Shown: piece by piece, positions 32,148-44,588 of the stretch | Position numbering within the stretch: position 1 is the stretch's first letter | Layout of the letters: every line of letters starts with the position of its first letter | Assembly (NCBI RefSeq): GCF_001638985.1 | Contig: NW_017265137.1 | Coordinates: 2,808,800-2,872,799 of the forward strand | Origin: Phycomyces blakesleeanus NRRL 1555(-) | Lineage: Eukaryota > Mucoromycota > Mucoromycetes > Mucorales > Phycomycetaceae | Length of the DNA: 64,000 nt | Direction: 5' to 3' | Notes under the pieces: model-generated | What the model was told of the DNA's origin: nothing | What the model saw: the letters and a program-made list of their open reading frames with translations, nothing else | Databases searched by the model: none | Position numbers and translations under genes: made by a program

Positions 32148-33489
32148 CACTGACCCATATTTAATTTAAGTATTTTTTAAAATCCCAATTTTTTTTAATG
32201 AAAATATATAACTTCTTTACATCTTTTTATCATTTTAACGTATAGCTAGAGCTCTGAAATAATTATGAATAATATATATTAGCTATGTAAATAGGTATAT
32301 GTAATTTATTAGAAAGTTTAATAGTGGGTATGGAATCCATTATTTTTTCTAAGTTCTTTGATTCGATTTGGCATTGACATGCAATGTGCTTTCACTACTT
32401 TCTTCAGTATTTTTTTCCATTCTTCTTGAAGAGCTCTGGCCAACAAGTATAAATTTGTTGGCTTTACCCTTCTAGCTCTCAGCTGGCGTTCCAAGTATGC
32501 CCAAATGTTTTCTATTGGGCTCAGATCAGGGCTGTTTGCTGGCCATGTCATCACTGGCAGATTCACCTCTTCTTTGTATTCTTTTGCCAAAATACCTTTA
32601 TGGCAGGGTGTATTATCTTCTTGGAAAATGAACTCGCCATCTTTCCTTTACTTAAGGCATCGAAACCAGGGCATAAAATGAAGTCGTAAGAGTCTTATGT
32701 ACTTCGTCTGATTTAGCATGCCATCGACAATTACAAGTTTTCCCACTCCACCAGCTCAAATGCACCCCCAGACCATCACTGAGCCTCCTCTGCCTTGTAC
32801 TCTTGGATGTACATAGCCTCTTCTATATTTCTGTGCTGGAGTGCACCAAACACGCACATTTCCTGCCCTTGGATAGACCATGAATCTGGACTCATCACTC
32901 CAGACTACCCAATTCCACTGTTGCTTGTGATGATGAGCATCTCTTGCAAACTTTAACCTGTTTTTTATGTGCCTTTCCTTTAGCAAATGCTTCATTGCAG
33001 CAACACAAGAGTGTAAACCAATCTTTTTTAAGGAATTACAAACAGCATCCCTCTTGATGGGTACACCTGAAGATTCCTGAATTTCAGCTGTAATCACGTC
33101 AAATGTTGCAGTTGGGTCATTGCGCGCAATATTTCTCAGAGCTCTCAAATCACGATCATTCAAGAGAACAGGTCTCCTTTCACGTTTTTTGGTAAGGGAA
33201 GTACCCGTTTTCTTCACTCTCTCAATGGTTGTTGTCACTGTTGTGTAGGGTAGCTCATACTTGCACGCAATCTTAGCCATGGGAATTCCAAAGTCATAAG
33301 CACCCACAATCTTGCCTTTTATGTAATCTGAAAGTTTTGGACTCTTTTTACGAGATTGTTTAGTAATTTTAGAAGACATGAGAAGATTTGATTGAGAAAA
33401 AGAATGAAAAAATAAATAAAAACAACAATAGATGCTTTTTCTCAAAATTTTCTTTTTGGTAATATATGTAAACTTATTCAAGGTCAGTG
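32148..33489 (-). mobile_element. Tc1-like transposon 1, inside CACTA 2 transposase
   Basis: 1342 bp between TA dinucleotides (32146-32147 and 33490-33491). The ends begin CACTGACC on both strands and then diverge (about 18 of 26 positions agree). Removing it with one TA rejoins the tnp2 reading frame (LGLAQI then QEAEARATVMI). Confidence 0.88.
32318..33379 (-). pseudogene. Tc1 transposase (DD34E), two stop codons
   Basis: Starts at ATG 33379 (MSSKITKQSRKKSPK). A paired helix-turn-helix-like N-terminus includes PYTTVTTTIERVKKTG and an RRP-type linker. The catalytic motifs are WSDESRF, FQEDNTPCHK and SPDLSPIENIW, with 34 residues between the second Asp and the Glu. Stops lie at 32756-32758 (after MVWGCI) and near 32648. 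About 353 codons, the normal size for Tc1. All catalytic residues remain, so inactivation is recent or mild. Confidence 0.9.
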
Positions 33490-36070
33490 TATTTGTGCTA
33501 AGCCAAGCATGATATTGCCAGTGTTAACATTTATAGCAGAATTACTCTTAATAGCCCTTGAGTATTCACCAATTGCCCGTTCCATGGATCTGGCGCTATA
33601 TGTATGAGGTGGGCCATATGCGTCAATTATGAGAGGATAGTGCTGAAGAAGATGCTGGTTTATAGTGAAAATATTGATTTTGATTTTTCCACTTGTAAGC
33701 AGAAATTTCAGGTACATGTTCTATATTTCAAGTTTACTGAAGAAAAATAGTTAGAATAAATAATAGAATAACACATAGCTTTTACTAAAATATACCTTTT
33801 GATAGAGGTTTGTTTCTCTGCTAATAACTCCCAGCTCATGAGTAGGTTACATGCTTGAACCAAGCCAAGTAACGCATTCCAAGCAGTTGCATCTCCAATA
33901 CGCTCTGCCACCAGTGTAGGGACGACGAACAGAAGAAAGTCTGCCCAATCAACAGCCTTGAACGACCCAGGGTTCTTGTATACATCCCTTCAATTGCCAT
34001 GGAAGGATGTAGGGATGATATTTCTTGTTTTGTACATTGCTGTACCAATCTCCTTCCAAACACCAGAAGAAAGAGCAAAACAATGGTCTGTTCCATAGGT
34101 ACCAGAAACCAAACCCCAGACCTGCTTGCTTATTCCATGGCAAAGTCCATACATCTCATCGAGGACAAAAAACAATGGTCCAGAGAATACCTTCAATGTT
34201 GCTGGGGGGATTGTCTGTTTAACCCTTTGCGGCTGGATACACTGGCCTGGGAAAAATTCTGGAAACTTTCCAGCATACAAATATTGGTGCTGGGCAAAGT
34301 TCTGAAATATTGTCCGTGCTTGGGACATTGGCTGACAACATAACAGATATGGCAACCGTCTTTGCTCATATGTCCAGAATGACATGCCAACTTTGCTAAG
34401 GCGGGAATGTCACCAGTGACCATTAAGACATATACCTTGCACGAATGGTCTCGTTTGGTGTCTTGATGACCATCCCTTTGCTCTCCAACACCAGGAGCTC
34501 TTTCATCGTTGATTCCATGAACAACCAGAAATTGGCAGGTGCGCCTGGACCTGGAATCATTGCGATCTGGAGCATTCTGCTTCTCTCATACTGAACCATG
34601 GGATTCAGATTAAGAATGGTGGCATGAAGGATCGTTACAGAACCAGGAACATTGTGTGGCGTGAATCTATCAACAGCCAACGAAATTGCAATGTCATCTT
34701 TTCTGGAAAACAGATGTTTTGCTTGCTGGTAAACCTGGCCATCAAACACATTGGTTTTACTTCCATCCAAGCTCGACTCATGATTATGGTGGTAATGCAT
34801 ATCTGCTCTTATATTCTCATTGGCTAACGCAAGAGCCAGTTGTCTTGCCAATGGAAGCTGTATCATCATGGCAGTAGGAACCAGATCACCACCCTTGGTT
34901 TCTCCACGTCTTGTTTTGTACCGACTTTGTCTACAGTTGGAGCACTCACTCTGGGATGGACTGGTAAAGAGCATACATCCCCTCTGACAGATATCATGAA
35001 CTGTCTCTTCAACACCAGAGAAACACTTCAAAAGCTTTTTGCCGAGATGAGGAGTATATGCTCTGTATGTAATACAAGTCGACGTTTCCAAAATGCTGTT
35101 GAAATGCTTGACTATCATTTCATGGGCATTGCAGGAGATATCAAAATCCTTAATGATCTTGAGAAACTCAAGGTTCTTTGCATCGTCTTTGTCAGAGGTA
35201 GGTGCAGGCTGACTGAAGTCAAAAACCAAAGGACATGTTTTGTTTTCAATGATATCCATGTTGTTGCCAAGTTCTGCATCATACTTTAACAAGGTAAATA
35301 ATAATTAGCATTATATAATAAGACATGTATATATATATATATATATCTTACTATAGACTCATCATTATCATCATTACTGAAGATATTCATAATTAAATCA
35401 TTGTTATCTTTGCTGTTGAATGTATCCATGATCTGATCTTCGATTGCATCAGCACGCTCTCTGCTTGTTTATGAAGGTAACAATATAATTAATTACACTT
35501 TCTAATAGTATGTATGTGATTTGTAGTCTTACTCAATAGTGTTGTTCGAGACAGTGTTAAAAACAACACTGACTTGTCCAGGAACAGGCGTGGTCTGTGA
35601 TGTTTGGATATCATTATGTTTTCTATGACAGTTCTTAAAGCATTGAGCTCTACAACTCTTGGCTTTTTTTAAATTGGTGTGGCGCTCTTTGCATTGATTG
35701 TATTGGTAACTATCAAGGATTGAATTTGAAGTCATTTTTTAGATTGGAAACAAACACTTAAGAATAAAGATATAAATATTGATAATTTCTTTTAAATAAT
35801 ACGCCTTTATACTTAATAGCATTGAGATTTGTATAGACTTAATAACTACAAGTAGGCAATGACATAGATGATACAAATATAAACTCAGGAACAGAAGCTA
35901 AAACTTTGCGTAATAGCTGTTATTAGAACTACAGTAGCCCAATAATAATATTGGCTGGACCAATAGGTTAAACTCATTTATATGAGACTAATAATAGACA
36001 ATAGAAATTTTTTTCGGCCTTTTTTTTCTTTCACAACAATCCTTTTTCTCAGGTAAACCAAGCTCTCAAT

Positions 36071-36309
36071 ATGAATAACACAGATAACAATTCCATCTCT
36101 TTGCTACATGCCATGTACAATGAGATACTATCTTTGAAGGCAGGCCAAGAAAAGGCCAAACTTGAAATGAAGGCACAGATCGAAGAGTTGAAGCTCAAAA
36201 TGAAGACAAGCATCGAAGATTTGAATTTGGAGATTACTGCTCTCCAGAGCCAACTGGAGAATAGAAACATTTCCAACCAACATACTTCGCCTTCTGTCTC
36301 TGCCATTGT
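36071..36309 (+). CDS. Coiled-coil protein, first exon (CACTA 2 second gene, truncated)
   Basis: ATG at 36071 opens a frame rich in heptads: LKAGQEKAKLEMKAQIEELK and MKTSIEDLNLEITALQSQLE, ending SPSVSAI at a GTAAGA donor (36307-36312). The Tc1 copy 2 insertion at 36341 lies in the presumed intron, and the sequence beyond belongs to another element, so later exons are missing. It is divergent from the transposase, about 335 bp apart. Many CACTA elements carry a second DNA-binding gene; I assign that role only by position. Confidence 0.5.
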
Positions 36310-36340
36310 AAGACAAAAAATAAAACGAGTTGAATATATA

Positions 36341-37667
36341 CACTTGCGCCAAATAAATCACAGTCAGATTCCTTGATTTCTAGTCCCAAATAAACTACAT
36401 ATCAACTTCTTTACATTATATCTTCTAAAGAACTCGACTAAATAAAGTGAAACTTCGTTTTATTATAGATATAAAAAAAATAAGATAGGGTCTAATATGT
36501 GGTGTGGTTACCACAAGCCTTTATAACTGCTTGAACTCTATCCGGCATACTTGCTACAAGAGTACAAAGAAGTTCTGGGTCAAGTCTCTCCCACTCCTAA
36601 AAAATACAAGCCTTGAGCTCTTCAACATTGTTTATAGAGACCATTCTCTCTTGAACATTGGCTTTTAGGGCATGCTAGATGTGCTCAATGGGGTTCAAAT
36701 CTGGACTTTGTGATGGTCAGTAGTCAAAATGTTTAATTTCCCAATGGGTTTTCCACCATGTTGTATAAGACTCAGTATGGAAACTAGCACCGTCTTCTTG
36801 GAATGTAAACATAGTGTCCTGTTCATCATTCAATTTCTTATACCAGGGATTGAAGTCCATAGACAAACAATTGACATATGCGTCTTGGTCTACTGACCCA
36901 TCAAGAAATGATAATGGTCTGAGACCACCAGCCCAGAAACAACCCCACACCATCACGGAACCCTTTCCATACTTTTCTGTTGTTAGTATATGACGTTCCT
37001 GGTGTCTCTCCCCTCGCTTACAAATCACGGCTGGGTCAGAATCATTGCCCTTCAGCATAAACCTTGACTCACCTGACCACACCACCCTACTCCAGTCCTC
37101 AATCCCAAAGCTGGCTCTAGCTTTGGCCCAACACAACCGATTCTTCTTCTGTTCATGGGTTAAGTTTGGCTTAGAAACAGGGGTGTAAGAACCAAAGCCT
37201 TTGGTCTTAAGGTATTGGATAACTGTGTCTCTACAGATAATGACACCTGCAGCTGCCATATTCCTTTGGTGATATGCATAACTCTCAAAAGGGTTATGCC
37301 TCACGCGCAAGCAAAGGCTTGTAACATCCGTGACACTAAGTTTCTTAGGTCTCCCAGGTCTGGTCTTTGGTTTTGCAGTACCAGTTTCTTCCCAACGTTC
37401 GATAGTGGTGTCGATTGTCGTTCTAGGGATACCCATGTGGTTTGCAATCTCAGTTGGGGTATTTTTGGTTTTATATAGCCAAATAATGCCACCATGCTCA
37501 AACTCTGACAATTCACATCTTTTTGAAGGGCTTCTGGTTCTTTTATTTCTTGATGACATGAGTGATTTAGTTTTAAGAAAAGGTTCTGCAAAAGGAAAAG
37601 AAAAATGGTGTGCTCTAAAAAGAGGTGTATTTCTGGGGAAGTGACAATGTTTTATCTTGTCGGAGTG
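36341..37667 (-). mobile_element. Tc1-like transposon 2, at the junction of two CACTA fragments
   Basis: 1327 bp between TA dinucleotides (36339-36340 and 37668-37669). The ends are CACTTGCGCCAAATAAATCA and CACTCCGACAAGATAAAACA (about 17 of 26 positions agree). The left flank is CACTA 2 and the right flank is coding sequence of CACTA 3, which are not contiguous parts of one element. Confidence 0.82.
36492..37559 (-). pseudogene. Tc1 transposase, catalytic Asp lost and stop codons
   Basis: Starts at ATG 37559 (MSSRNKRTRSPSKRC). The N-terminal helix-turn-helix is seen as NTPTEIANHMGIPRTTIDTT, with GRPKKLS linker. The first catalytic motif reads WSGESRF where the family has WSDESRF, so the first Asp is Gly. 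FQEDGASFH and SPDLNPIEH remain. Stops lie at 36717-36719 (between KHFDY and PSQSP) and twice downstream, replacing Trp or other codons. Only distantly similar to Tc1 copy 1. Confidence 0.88.
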
Positions 37668-40330
37668 TATACATCTGGCCAAGAAGATTTATTGACTGCA
37701 TCTTTTGAATCATGTTGTTCACAAAAAGTTGACCAAAAATTGCTTCTCGGTAACCTCTCAGTGAAGCATCACAATATGCTGTGCGATAGTATTCGAGCAG
37801 ATGGGTGTACTCATCTTCTTGCATTTGCACAAACTCACCAAGACCAAGAGGGAAAGTGGACGGAGGCAATGGCTCATTGCCTTTGACATTGTCGATGTTC
37901 ACTTCAGCGGAATCAAGGAAGGTCTTCAGATTGAAACCAGAAGAAGTGGTCGATAAGTATGGTACAGTGGGGACAATAGTGGTAGTGGTAGCAGCAGTGA
38001 CAGTAACAAGAGTTGGAAATGAATCAACGAGCTCATATATCAAAGAGACTTGAGAGGGGGTCTGGAGAGATTGCATTATTGTATGGAAAAGATCTATCTT
38101 GCATATGTTCTCAAGGTATCTTCACATGAACATGCCTTCAAATCCATCTTTGTTATTTGTAGCACAATTTTTTAATACGTCATTTTATCTCTCAAAGCTG
38201 AAGAGCCAGTACCCGTACACAGGACCAAAGTTGAGAACAGTTTCTTTGAGATGCAGGTGTAGATGCATATTGGGCGATATGAAATCCTTCCTGAACCTAA
38301 CCTGACACTTTTGACCGAACAACTCCAAAAAATCATGCGCATGTGACAAGTCTTCGACAGTTATACTTGGTCTTGCCAAGTACTTGCATGCGTGAACAAC
38401 CTCCATCCAGTCACAGAGGTATTCGGATGGTAAACGACCAGCCAGGAGAATGGGAGAGTAAACCAAACACCAGGACTTCCATTTTTCTGCCTTCATGAAT
38501 GGAAAGCCCTTTCCAATTTTGTTATGCGATGGAGTGATACCGAGAGGAATTATCATACTGTCTGCGTCTTGCTGTATTTCGGCCAGGTGCTCACTGGTAA
38601 TAAGACCCTCTTCTCTCCATTTCTCTATCATCCTTTTTGCCGTGCCAAGGAAGAGGTTATGTATCAGATCTATGATGATACACTCGACTGCATTGAAGTA
38701 TTGAAGCCAATGGAGCTCTGACCAGCGGACACCATTCTCTTTCTCTAATCTTGCTCTTTCAGCATTGCTACCAGCTTGTCTCCATCTCTCTGCATTGCTT
38801 TTGTTCTCTTCTTCAGTATTGAAAACCCAATTGGAGAATATGAAACCGGAATGGTTGATACCCTTGCCATCCAAACAATGAGAAAACCGGTGGTTGCATA
38901 CATGACATGCGTTAGTACTGGCATGCAATGTAAATCCACATGTTTTTCTTGTGGCTGGGATGTCACAAGCAACAAGATGAATTGCAGCACAGACCAAGGT
39001 ACCAGAAGGGCACTCGTTTGTTGGAATAGCAACACCAGAATACAATTGGTTTAGCTTGGTTACAAGAGGGCGAAGATAATGGTTTATCTGGCTTGTTTTG
39101 GCTTCGCTTGGACCTGGCATAAGTCCCACAAGGACAACGTTCTCCTTCTTGTATCTTTCCTCCCTGGGCAGATTGTTTACAGACAAGTAAATCGCGTCAC
39201 AAGAGTAAGTAACCCCATCAAAGAGCTGAAACTAATCAATGTTAAGTGTCAGCATAATAGAACGTTCATGTGCTACAAATTGTTGACCAGTATTATCTTT
39301 CAATGAGTTCCATTTTGCCCCGTTGTACACATTGAACAGAGTTCCTGGTACTTGTTGTCGGAATCTCCAGAGGTTGATTGATCTCTCAAATTCAGGACGC
39401 AAAAAGAAGATGGACAATGCTGTTGTTATCGAGTTGTACATATAGACCTTTCTTGGTCTATCCAAGCTATTGGGGGCTTCCAAAAACAAATTGTTTCCAC
39501 ATGTGTTTCTGGACAACTTTCTGAAGTCGCGACACTAGGGAATGAACTCGGATGCTGACTCAGAAAAAATCTTATGGCATTTGCCACATGCTACAAAGTG
39601 ATGGATGCCCGCAGTCAATGTGCTTAGATCTGTCAATGAATTCAAACGCTTCAGACTCAACGGCAGACGGAATGATTGTCCAAAGTGTGCCAGCACCTCA
39701 TTGATAAACTTGATAAAGATAGCACCACCATAATTGACCACGTATTTGGATATAAAATATGCAGCAAAGGATGCGATGAAAGCGTAGGTTAGATCTGCTG
39801 GCATTTCATGACTAAACAATTGTTCTATTGCATAGTTGTATTAATATTCAAAATATATTTCAAGGTATTTCTCTTATCTGCTTTTTATACTAACCTTCAA
39901 TGTTTTCAGAATTGTTATTGAATCCGTAAGAGTTGGACAAATCCTCATCGTTAGAACTGGGTAAGTCGTGAACAACTATAGTAGAAAGAGTTGAATAATT
40001 AGAATTATAAGAGCTTATAAAACTTGCAAAAAAATATAATTACATTCAAGATCTTCAGAAATATTTGTCTAGGCATCAATCTCCATATCATTAGCGTCGT
40101 AATTCACCATGTCTACTGCTTCTGCAGGTAACACTGTATTATATAAATGTGTTAAATTATCATGTAAAATAAGATGTTAAGGTAGCTTTATATATACAAG
40201 ATTGTCTTTGGAAATTTCTTTGTACATCATCTGCAAAATGTCTACGGCATGTCTGGGAAGAGATTATAACAGAGTATCTGCCATTTGGAGAGCATACTGA
40301 GCAACTGCATTCAACTTGGTTATTAGACAT
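37668..40330 (-). pseudogene. CACTA element 3 tnp2-like transposase, truncated
   Basis: Relative of the gene at 12422. Exon 1 from ATG 40330 has ECSCSVCSPNGRYSV; two short acidic exons lie near 40135-40040 and 39985-39890; the main exon starts near 39830. Motifs are HHFVACGKCHKIF, MLTLNID, VGLMPGPSEAK, IDLIHNLFLGTAKR and NMHLHLHLKE. In-frame stops include TAG at 39535 (after ASEFIP), TAG at 39232 (Trp of NIDWF), TAA at 38185 and a TGA near 38124. It ends at NLLGQMY, where the Tc1 begins; the last 110 or so residues present in the 12422 gene are absent. Confidence 0.85.
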
Positions 40331-41000
40331 TTTAGGAATTGGGTTGCATTTATGAAATTTGCAAAAAAGGGAAATTATTCAGTAACATAGTTTATTTTTA
40401 TACACTTTCCTATTTTAATATCAGAGTCTACATTGTAGCTAGAAATCCTTAAATCAGGTATCCAATTGGTAATTCCTTTTAACATATCTCCTCAATGTTA
40501 TACTGATTGGTTCCCATCTCTGTCAACCATGTCATATTATATCACTTTCTATCAATGTAAAACGAATATATTTGAACAAAATGTTTCAGTTTTACATTTT
40601 CTTTTAAAAGTTTTATATATATACAGAATATCTGCGAAATAAAACCCCATTTATCTATGTCTTTATATATTTACAATTCTATAACCACAATAGCATTTAC
40701 AAAAATTACAAAAGTCAAAGTAATAAAAGTACATAATTAAACTTCTTTTTATAGTCTTTAAAATATAATCGGTCTAGTCTTAATATCAAAGTAAAAGTTT
40801 TTTTTTATCTGTTGGCGACAGGACAAAGAACTGGTCAAAATAAATGTTGGAAGGCATAGCATATGCTATATCCAATTGAATTGGCCCAATTAAATTGTCG
40901 CCGCCAAAAGTAAAAAACCCTGTAGAGTTGAAATATTATCAAAATTTCACTTTGATTCAACCGAAGTTTCTCAAGGGGAAATCATATAATTTTTGTAGTG
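40331..41000. other. 5' flank and right end of CACTA 3, no gene seen
   Basis: AT-rich upstream region of the transposase. An internal GTAAAAAACCCTGTAG at 40911-40926 looks like a second CACTA-type end and may be a subterminal repeat. The true end is placed at 41000, where Helitron homology begins. Confidence 0.5.
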
Positions 41001-44000
41001 TTATGGGCATTGTGCACCACTTCGGCAAGCCAGATATCTTTGTGACCTTTATGTGCAACCCCACTTGGCCAGAAATTACAAACTCTCTGTTGGGTAGACA
41101 GAGTGCCAATGATAGACCCAATCTTTGCTCCCATGTGTTTAATATGAAGCTCTAGGAACTCATACACGATCTGACAAAGAAACATGTTTTGGGCAAGGTT
41201 GTAGTTCATATCAATGTCATTGAGTTTCAGAACCGCAGTCTCTCCTATGTCCACATTCTCTTTATCGTGGCTATAGCAGACAAGTTAGTTATAGTGGATG
41301 ATTATGATGCTATCATCTCTGCAGAGTATCTGGATTCTGATTTTGAGCCAGAAGCATTAGCAATCATAAGCTGTGATATGGTGCATAGATCATATAGACA
41401 GGAAGCCTGTCTTGCTAATTCTTCACCATCATGTTGCATAAAGAATGGTAATTGCCAGAAGCACTATCCAAAGAGTATCTAAGACAGTACAATTGAAGAT
41501 AGTGCTGAATAGCTTTTGTATCATTGCAGACAGAATAGAAGATTAGTCATACAATACAATACCATCCTGGACAATCAATGAGTAGTTCCTCACAACCACT
41601 ACCTACATGTAAAGTACAGTGCACATATCAATGTTGACATCTGTATCTCTGGTGCTTCTGTGAAATACCTCTACAAGTATGTATACAAGAGTCATTACTG
41701 TGCTATGGCAAGCGTGCAGCCTGGATCCACAGCCACCCCCTGGAGCCCATCAATAAAGTCCAAGAATTCCTTGATACCTGCTATGTCTCTGCGTCTGAAG
41801 CCTGCTGAAGAATTTTTTCTTTTAGGCTTCACCAAGAATCCCCATCTCATCAGAGACTTGCTATCCATCTTGAGGAATGCCAGCCTATTTACTACTATGA
41901 TTAAGACTCCTTGGACAACATTTCTGACAGGAACCACCATGACCACTTTGACTGGATAGTTTATTTACAATGCATAAGATGCACTATCCCACAAAGTTCT
42001 GTATGTGAATTTCTCTGATGATTACATATGAAATAACTCTCTGAAAAAGTGGACCAAGTGCAAGTCTGCAAAGCTTACACTTAGCAGAGTGCATGCCATT
42101 TCACCAAGAAATCTAGAACATTACTATCTGAGAACCTTGCTACACAATTTCTCTCGTGCTCCAGCTTTAAACATCTGTCTACTGCTGGAGGCTGGCTGTC
42201 TTCTACCAACCAAGATGTTACTCATGCTCATGGGTTGCTGGTGGATGACAGCAGATAGAATCACTGTATAGACGAAGCTGTAAGCTATAAGATTCGATTA
42301 TCATTGCGCTGCCTGTTTGCTGTCCTCTTAGTCTTCTGTGACATGTCAGATCCCTTTGCTCTCTGGCTGGTCTACTGCTCTTCTATGGTCGAGGACTATC
42401 TCCATGCTTTTCAACAGATAGAAAATGACTTTTCTCTTGAGTCAACTGAAGTCATGTATGACAGATGTCTGTGGAGCATTGAAAGCTACATGTCAGCCAA
42501 TGGTTTTTCTCTCACTTCCTTTTCTGAGTTTGTTCTCACCTCATTGCCAGACTCCTCGGATACCCAGATCCCTGCCAGTGGATTGAAAACATTGATTGAT
42601 AAGCAAGAAACCCTTTGCACAAAGGCTTTGTCTTTGCCTGATTCAGACACGCTCTCATTCAATGAGAAACAGCAAGCAGTATACTGTGTAGTCATGGAAG
42701 CAGTTGAAGCAAGCTCTACAACCCTAAGATTGTATTTTGTTAATGGACCAGGTGGCACTGGAAAGATCTTTTTATTCAATGCCATGCTCAGAAAAGTTCG
42801 TGAACAAGACAAGATTGCTATTGTGGTAGCTACTAGTGGAATTACAGCTCTACTTTTAGATAGTGATCAAACTACTCATTCCAGGTTCAAGATTTCCCTT
42901 GACATTAATACTGACTCAATGTGTTCCATTCCAGTCAGCTTTGATATGGCAAAGTTGAGCAGGAAAATAGATTTAATTGTTTGGAATGAGATCTTTATGG
43001 TCAGCAAGAATCTTATTAATGCTGTCAACTGTTGCATTCAAGATGTCATAAAGTTTGTTGACCTCTTGCTCGAGTCTGTTCCTTTTAGTGGCAAGCTTTT
43101 GGTCTTTTCTAGTGACTTTTTCAGGTGCTTTCAGTCATTTCCCAATGAAACAAAGCTCAGATTGTTTCCCAATATATTAAGAAAGCATGTCTCTGGAGCT
43201 TTGTTCACCACATGAAGCTAATCAAGAACATGTGTATTGCTAAGTCTGTCAATCCTTAGGAAATGACACAACTTAATGTGTTTGCTGCCCTTCTCTTAAC
43301 TGCTGGTAATGACAGTCTTTAGACAACTGGTGGTTCAGACACCTTTCAGATCGCCCCTATATGCTTATTCAAGGCCATAATATCAATTACTTGACCAGAG
43401 CAATCTTCTGCGATCTTTCTAATAATGTCAGTAATTTCAGCTTCCTTACGGGCCATGCAATCTTGAACTCAAAGAATGCAGAAGTTAAGATCAACAACAT
43501 CATTATGAAACTGTGCTCTGAACAAAAAACCATGTTCAAGAGTTTAATAAATGTCTCAGCAAAGATGATTAGTTAAGCTACCCAATTGAACTGCTCAACA
43601 CTCTTAACCTAAAATCTTTGCCTCCTCACTTTTTATGTCTCAAGAAAGAATGTTCTATTATGCTACTAAGAAACATAAACCCAAATAATGTCTTCTGCAA
43701 TGATATCTGTCTTACATGCAATGACTTTGTTATAAATGTTATCAAGGCTACCATTGTAACTGGATCAAGTGCTGAAAAGGTAGTGCTTATCTCCAGAATC
43801 AAGCTGAATCCAACTAGATTGATCATGCCCATTGAGTTCAAGTGCAGCCACCTTCCAGTTTGCCTTATATTTGCCATGACTATCACAAGTTTCAAGGTTA
43901 GACCCTTGACAAAGTTGGTCTATATCTTCCTGACCATGATTTTGGACATGAGCAGTTGTATGTTGCTCTTTCCCAGATCCAAACACTAATCTGAGTAAAC

Positions 44001-44093
44001 ATTATAATTAATATAGATGATATTTCTGCTGAAACAACCAGCAATGTCTATATAAACAATATTGTTTATAATAAAGTGCATTATAGAAATTAA
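41001..44093 (+). pseudogene. Helitron Rep-helicase, strongly decayed
   Basis: Rep part: HHFGKPDIFVTFMCNPTWPE, then SYVHILF where Helitron 2 has the HUH motif PHAHILL, so the first metal-binding His is lost. KYLYKYVYKSHY, the region of the nicking Tyr, remains. Helicase part: GPGGTGKIF (Walker A Thr changed to Ile) and VWNEIFM (Walker B DE changed to NE), later CLKKECSIMLLRNINP. Many stops and frameshifts are present (for example at 41153, 41480 and 43213). Every hallmark active site is damaged. Confidence 0.88.
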
Positions 44094-44185
44094 CAAATCT
44101 GTTGCATATCATATACTTGCTGCCCTATGTCTTTATTTAAACATGTCAATCTTTTTCTATAGACTTTTATTTTTATATTTTTTGT

Positions 44186-44588
44186 TGTTATGTATGAGGT
44201 AAAAATAAAATATAAAATAAAGCAAGTGCAGATGAGAGTATGGTGAGACTTTGTTTTATTAGAAGAAGTGAAAGAATCAGAAAAGAGATACTGTTCTATT
44301 GCTATTAGTATTGTGCGTTTATATAGACATTGTATTTAGCTTGGTGATGATATGATGATATCATGTAATGTCTGTTTCTCTACCATTATCTTCTATGATT
44401 TAGTTCTTATGTTTTTAGTGTTACTGACTAGAGTTTTAGTATTTGTCTTAGTATGTTCTTTACGTAATTTCCTTGTATAAGGGAAGGTATATCTTTTAGT
44501 ATTGTTACTAGTTGTCGGTAACTCAATGTACGTATTTATTGAGTGTCTGTACTTTTAATTTAAATCTACGATTATGTTGGATACAATA
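44186..44588 (-). repeat. Solo LTR (403 bp), inside Helitron 1
   Basis: Inverted copy of 31119-31521, TGTTATGTATG...GGATACAATA, flanked by TTTGT at 44181-44185 and 44589-44593. The last bases read ATA instead of ACA. Helitron 2 shows the uninterrupted site (TATTTTTTGTATTCAC near 54165-54180), confirming the duplication. Confidence 0.92.

Larger units (their letters stand above)
31530..35735 (-). pseudogene. CACTA element 2 tnp2-like transposase, broken
   Basis: Exon 1 (35735-35530) is Cys-rich and basic (CKERHTNLKKAKSCRAQCFK). A short exon lies near 35465-35357. The main exon from about 35290 has VDRFTPHNVPGSVTILHATI, MIPGPGAPANF and VTGDIPALAKLACHSGHMSK. After a one-nt frameshift near 34440 and another near 34385, FFVLDEMYGLCHGI and ALLGLVQACNLLMSWEL follow. 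A further exon (33717-33490) has FTINQHLLQHYP and SMERAIGEYSRAI. Tc1 copy 1 interrupts it at 33489/32148, then REAHNIRLQIQVDEN and FFEHKLNNKRWPLALVEI close the protein. This is a tnp2 lineage different from that at 12422 and 37668. It is non-functional. Confidence 0.82.
30732..36340 (-). mobile_element. CACTA element 2, one end only (truncated on the right)
   Basis: The left end is CACTACAAGAAAAAATGACG at 30732, preceded by TAT. It holds a tnp2-like transposase (31530-35735, minus) and the first exon of a divergent coiled-coil gene (36071-36309). The element is cut at 36340 by Tc1 copy 2, beyond which a different CACTA element begins. It also hosts Tc1 copy 1 and a solo LTR. Confidence 0.75.
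37668..41000 (-). mobile_element. CACTA element 3, one end only (truncated on the left)
   Basis: The right end is the reverse complement of CACTACAAAAATTATATGAT, finishing at 41000 and followed by TTA. It holds the minus-strand transposase at 37668-40330. It entered the Rep domain of Helitron 1: Helitron homology starts at 41001. Its left end is missing. Confidence 0.75.

Noticed and set aside
30732..41000. One large CACTA element bounded by CACTACA ends
   Set aside because: The 3-bp flanks differ (TAT and TTA), the ends differ after the first bases, and two tnp2 genes of different lineages lie inside.
31119..44588. A 13.5-kb element with 403-bp terminal inverted repeats
   Set aside because: Each 403-bp copy has its own 5-bp target duplication (GGCCA and TTTGT) and TG...CA-type ends, so they are independent solo LTRs.
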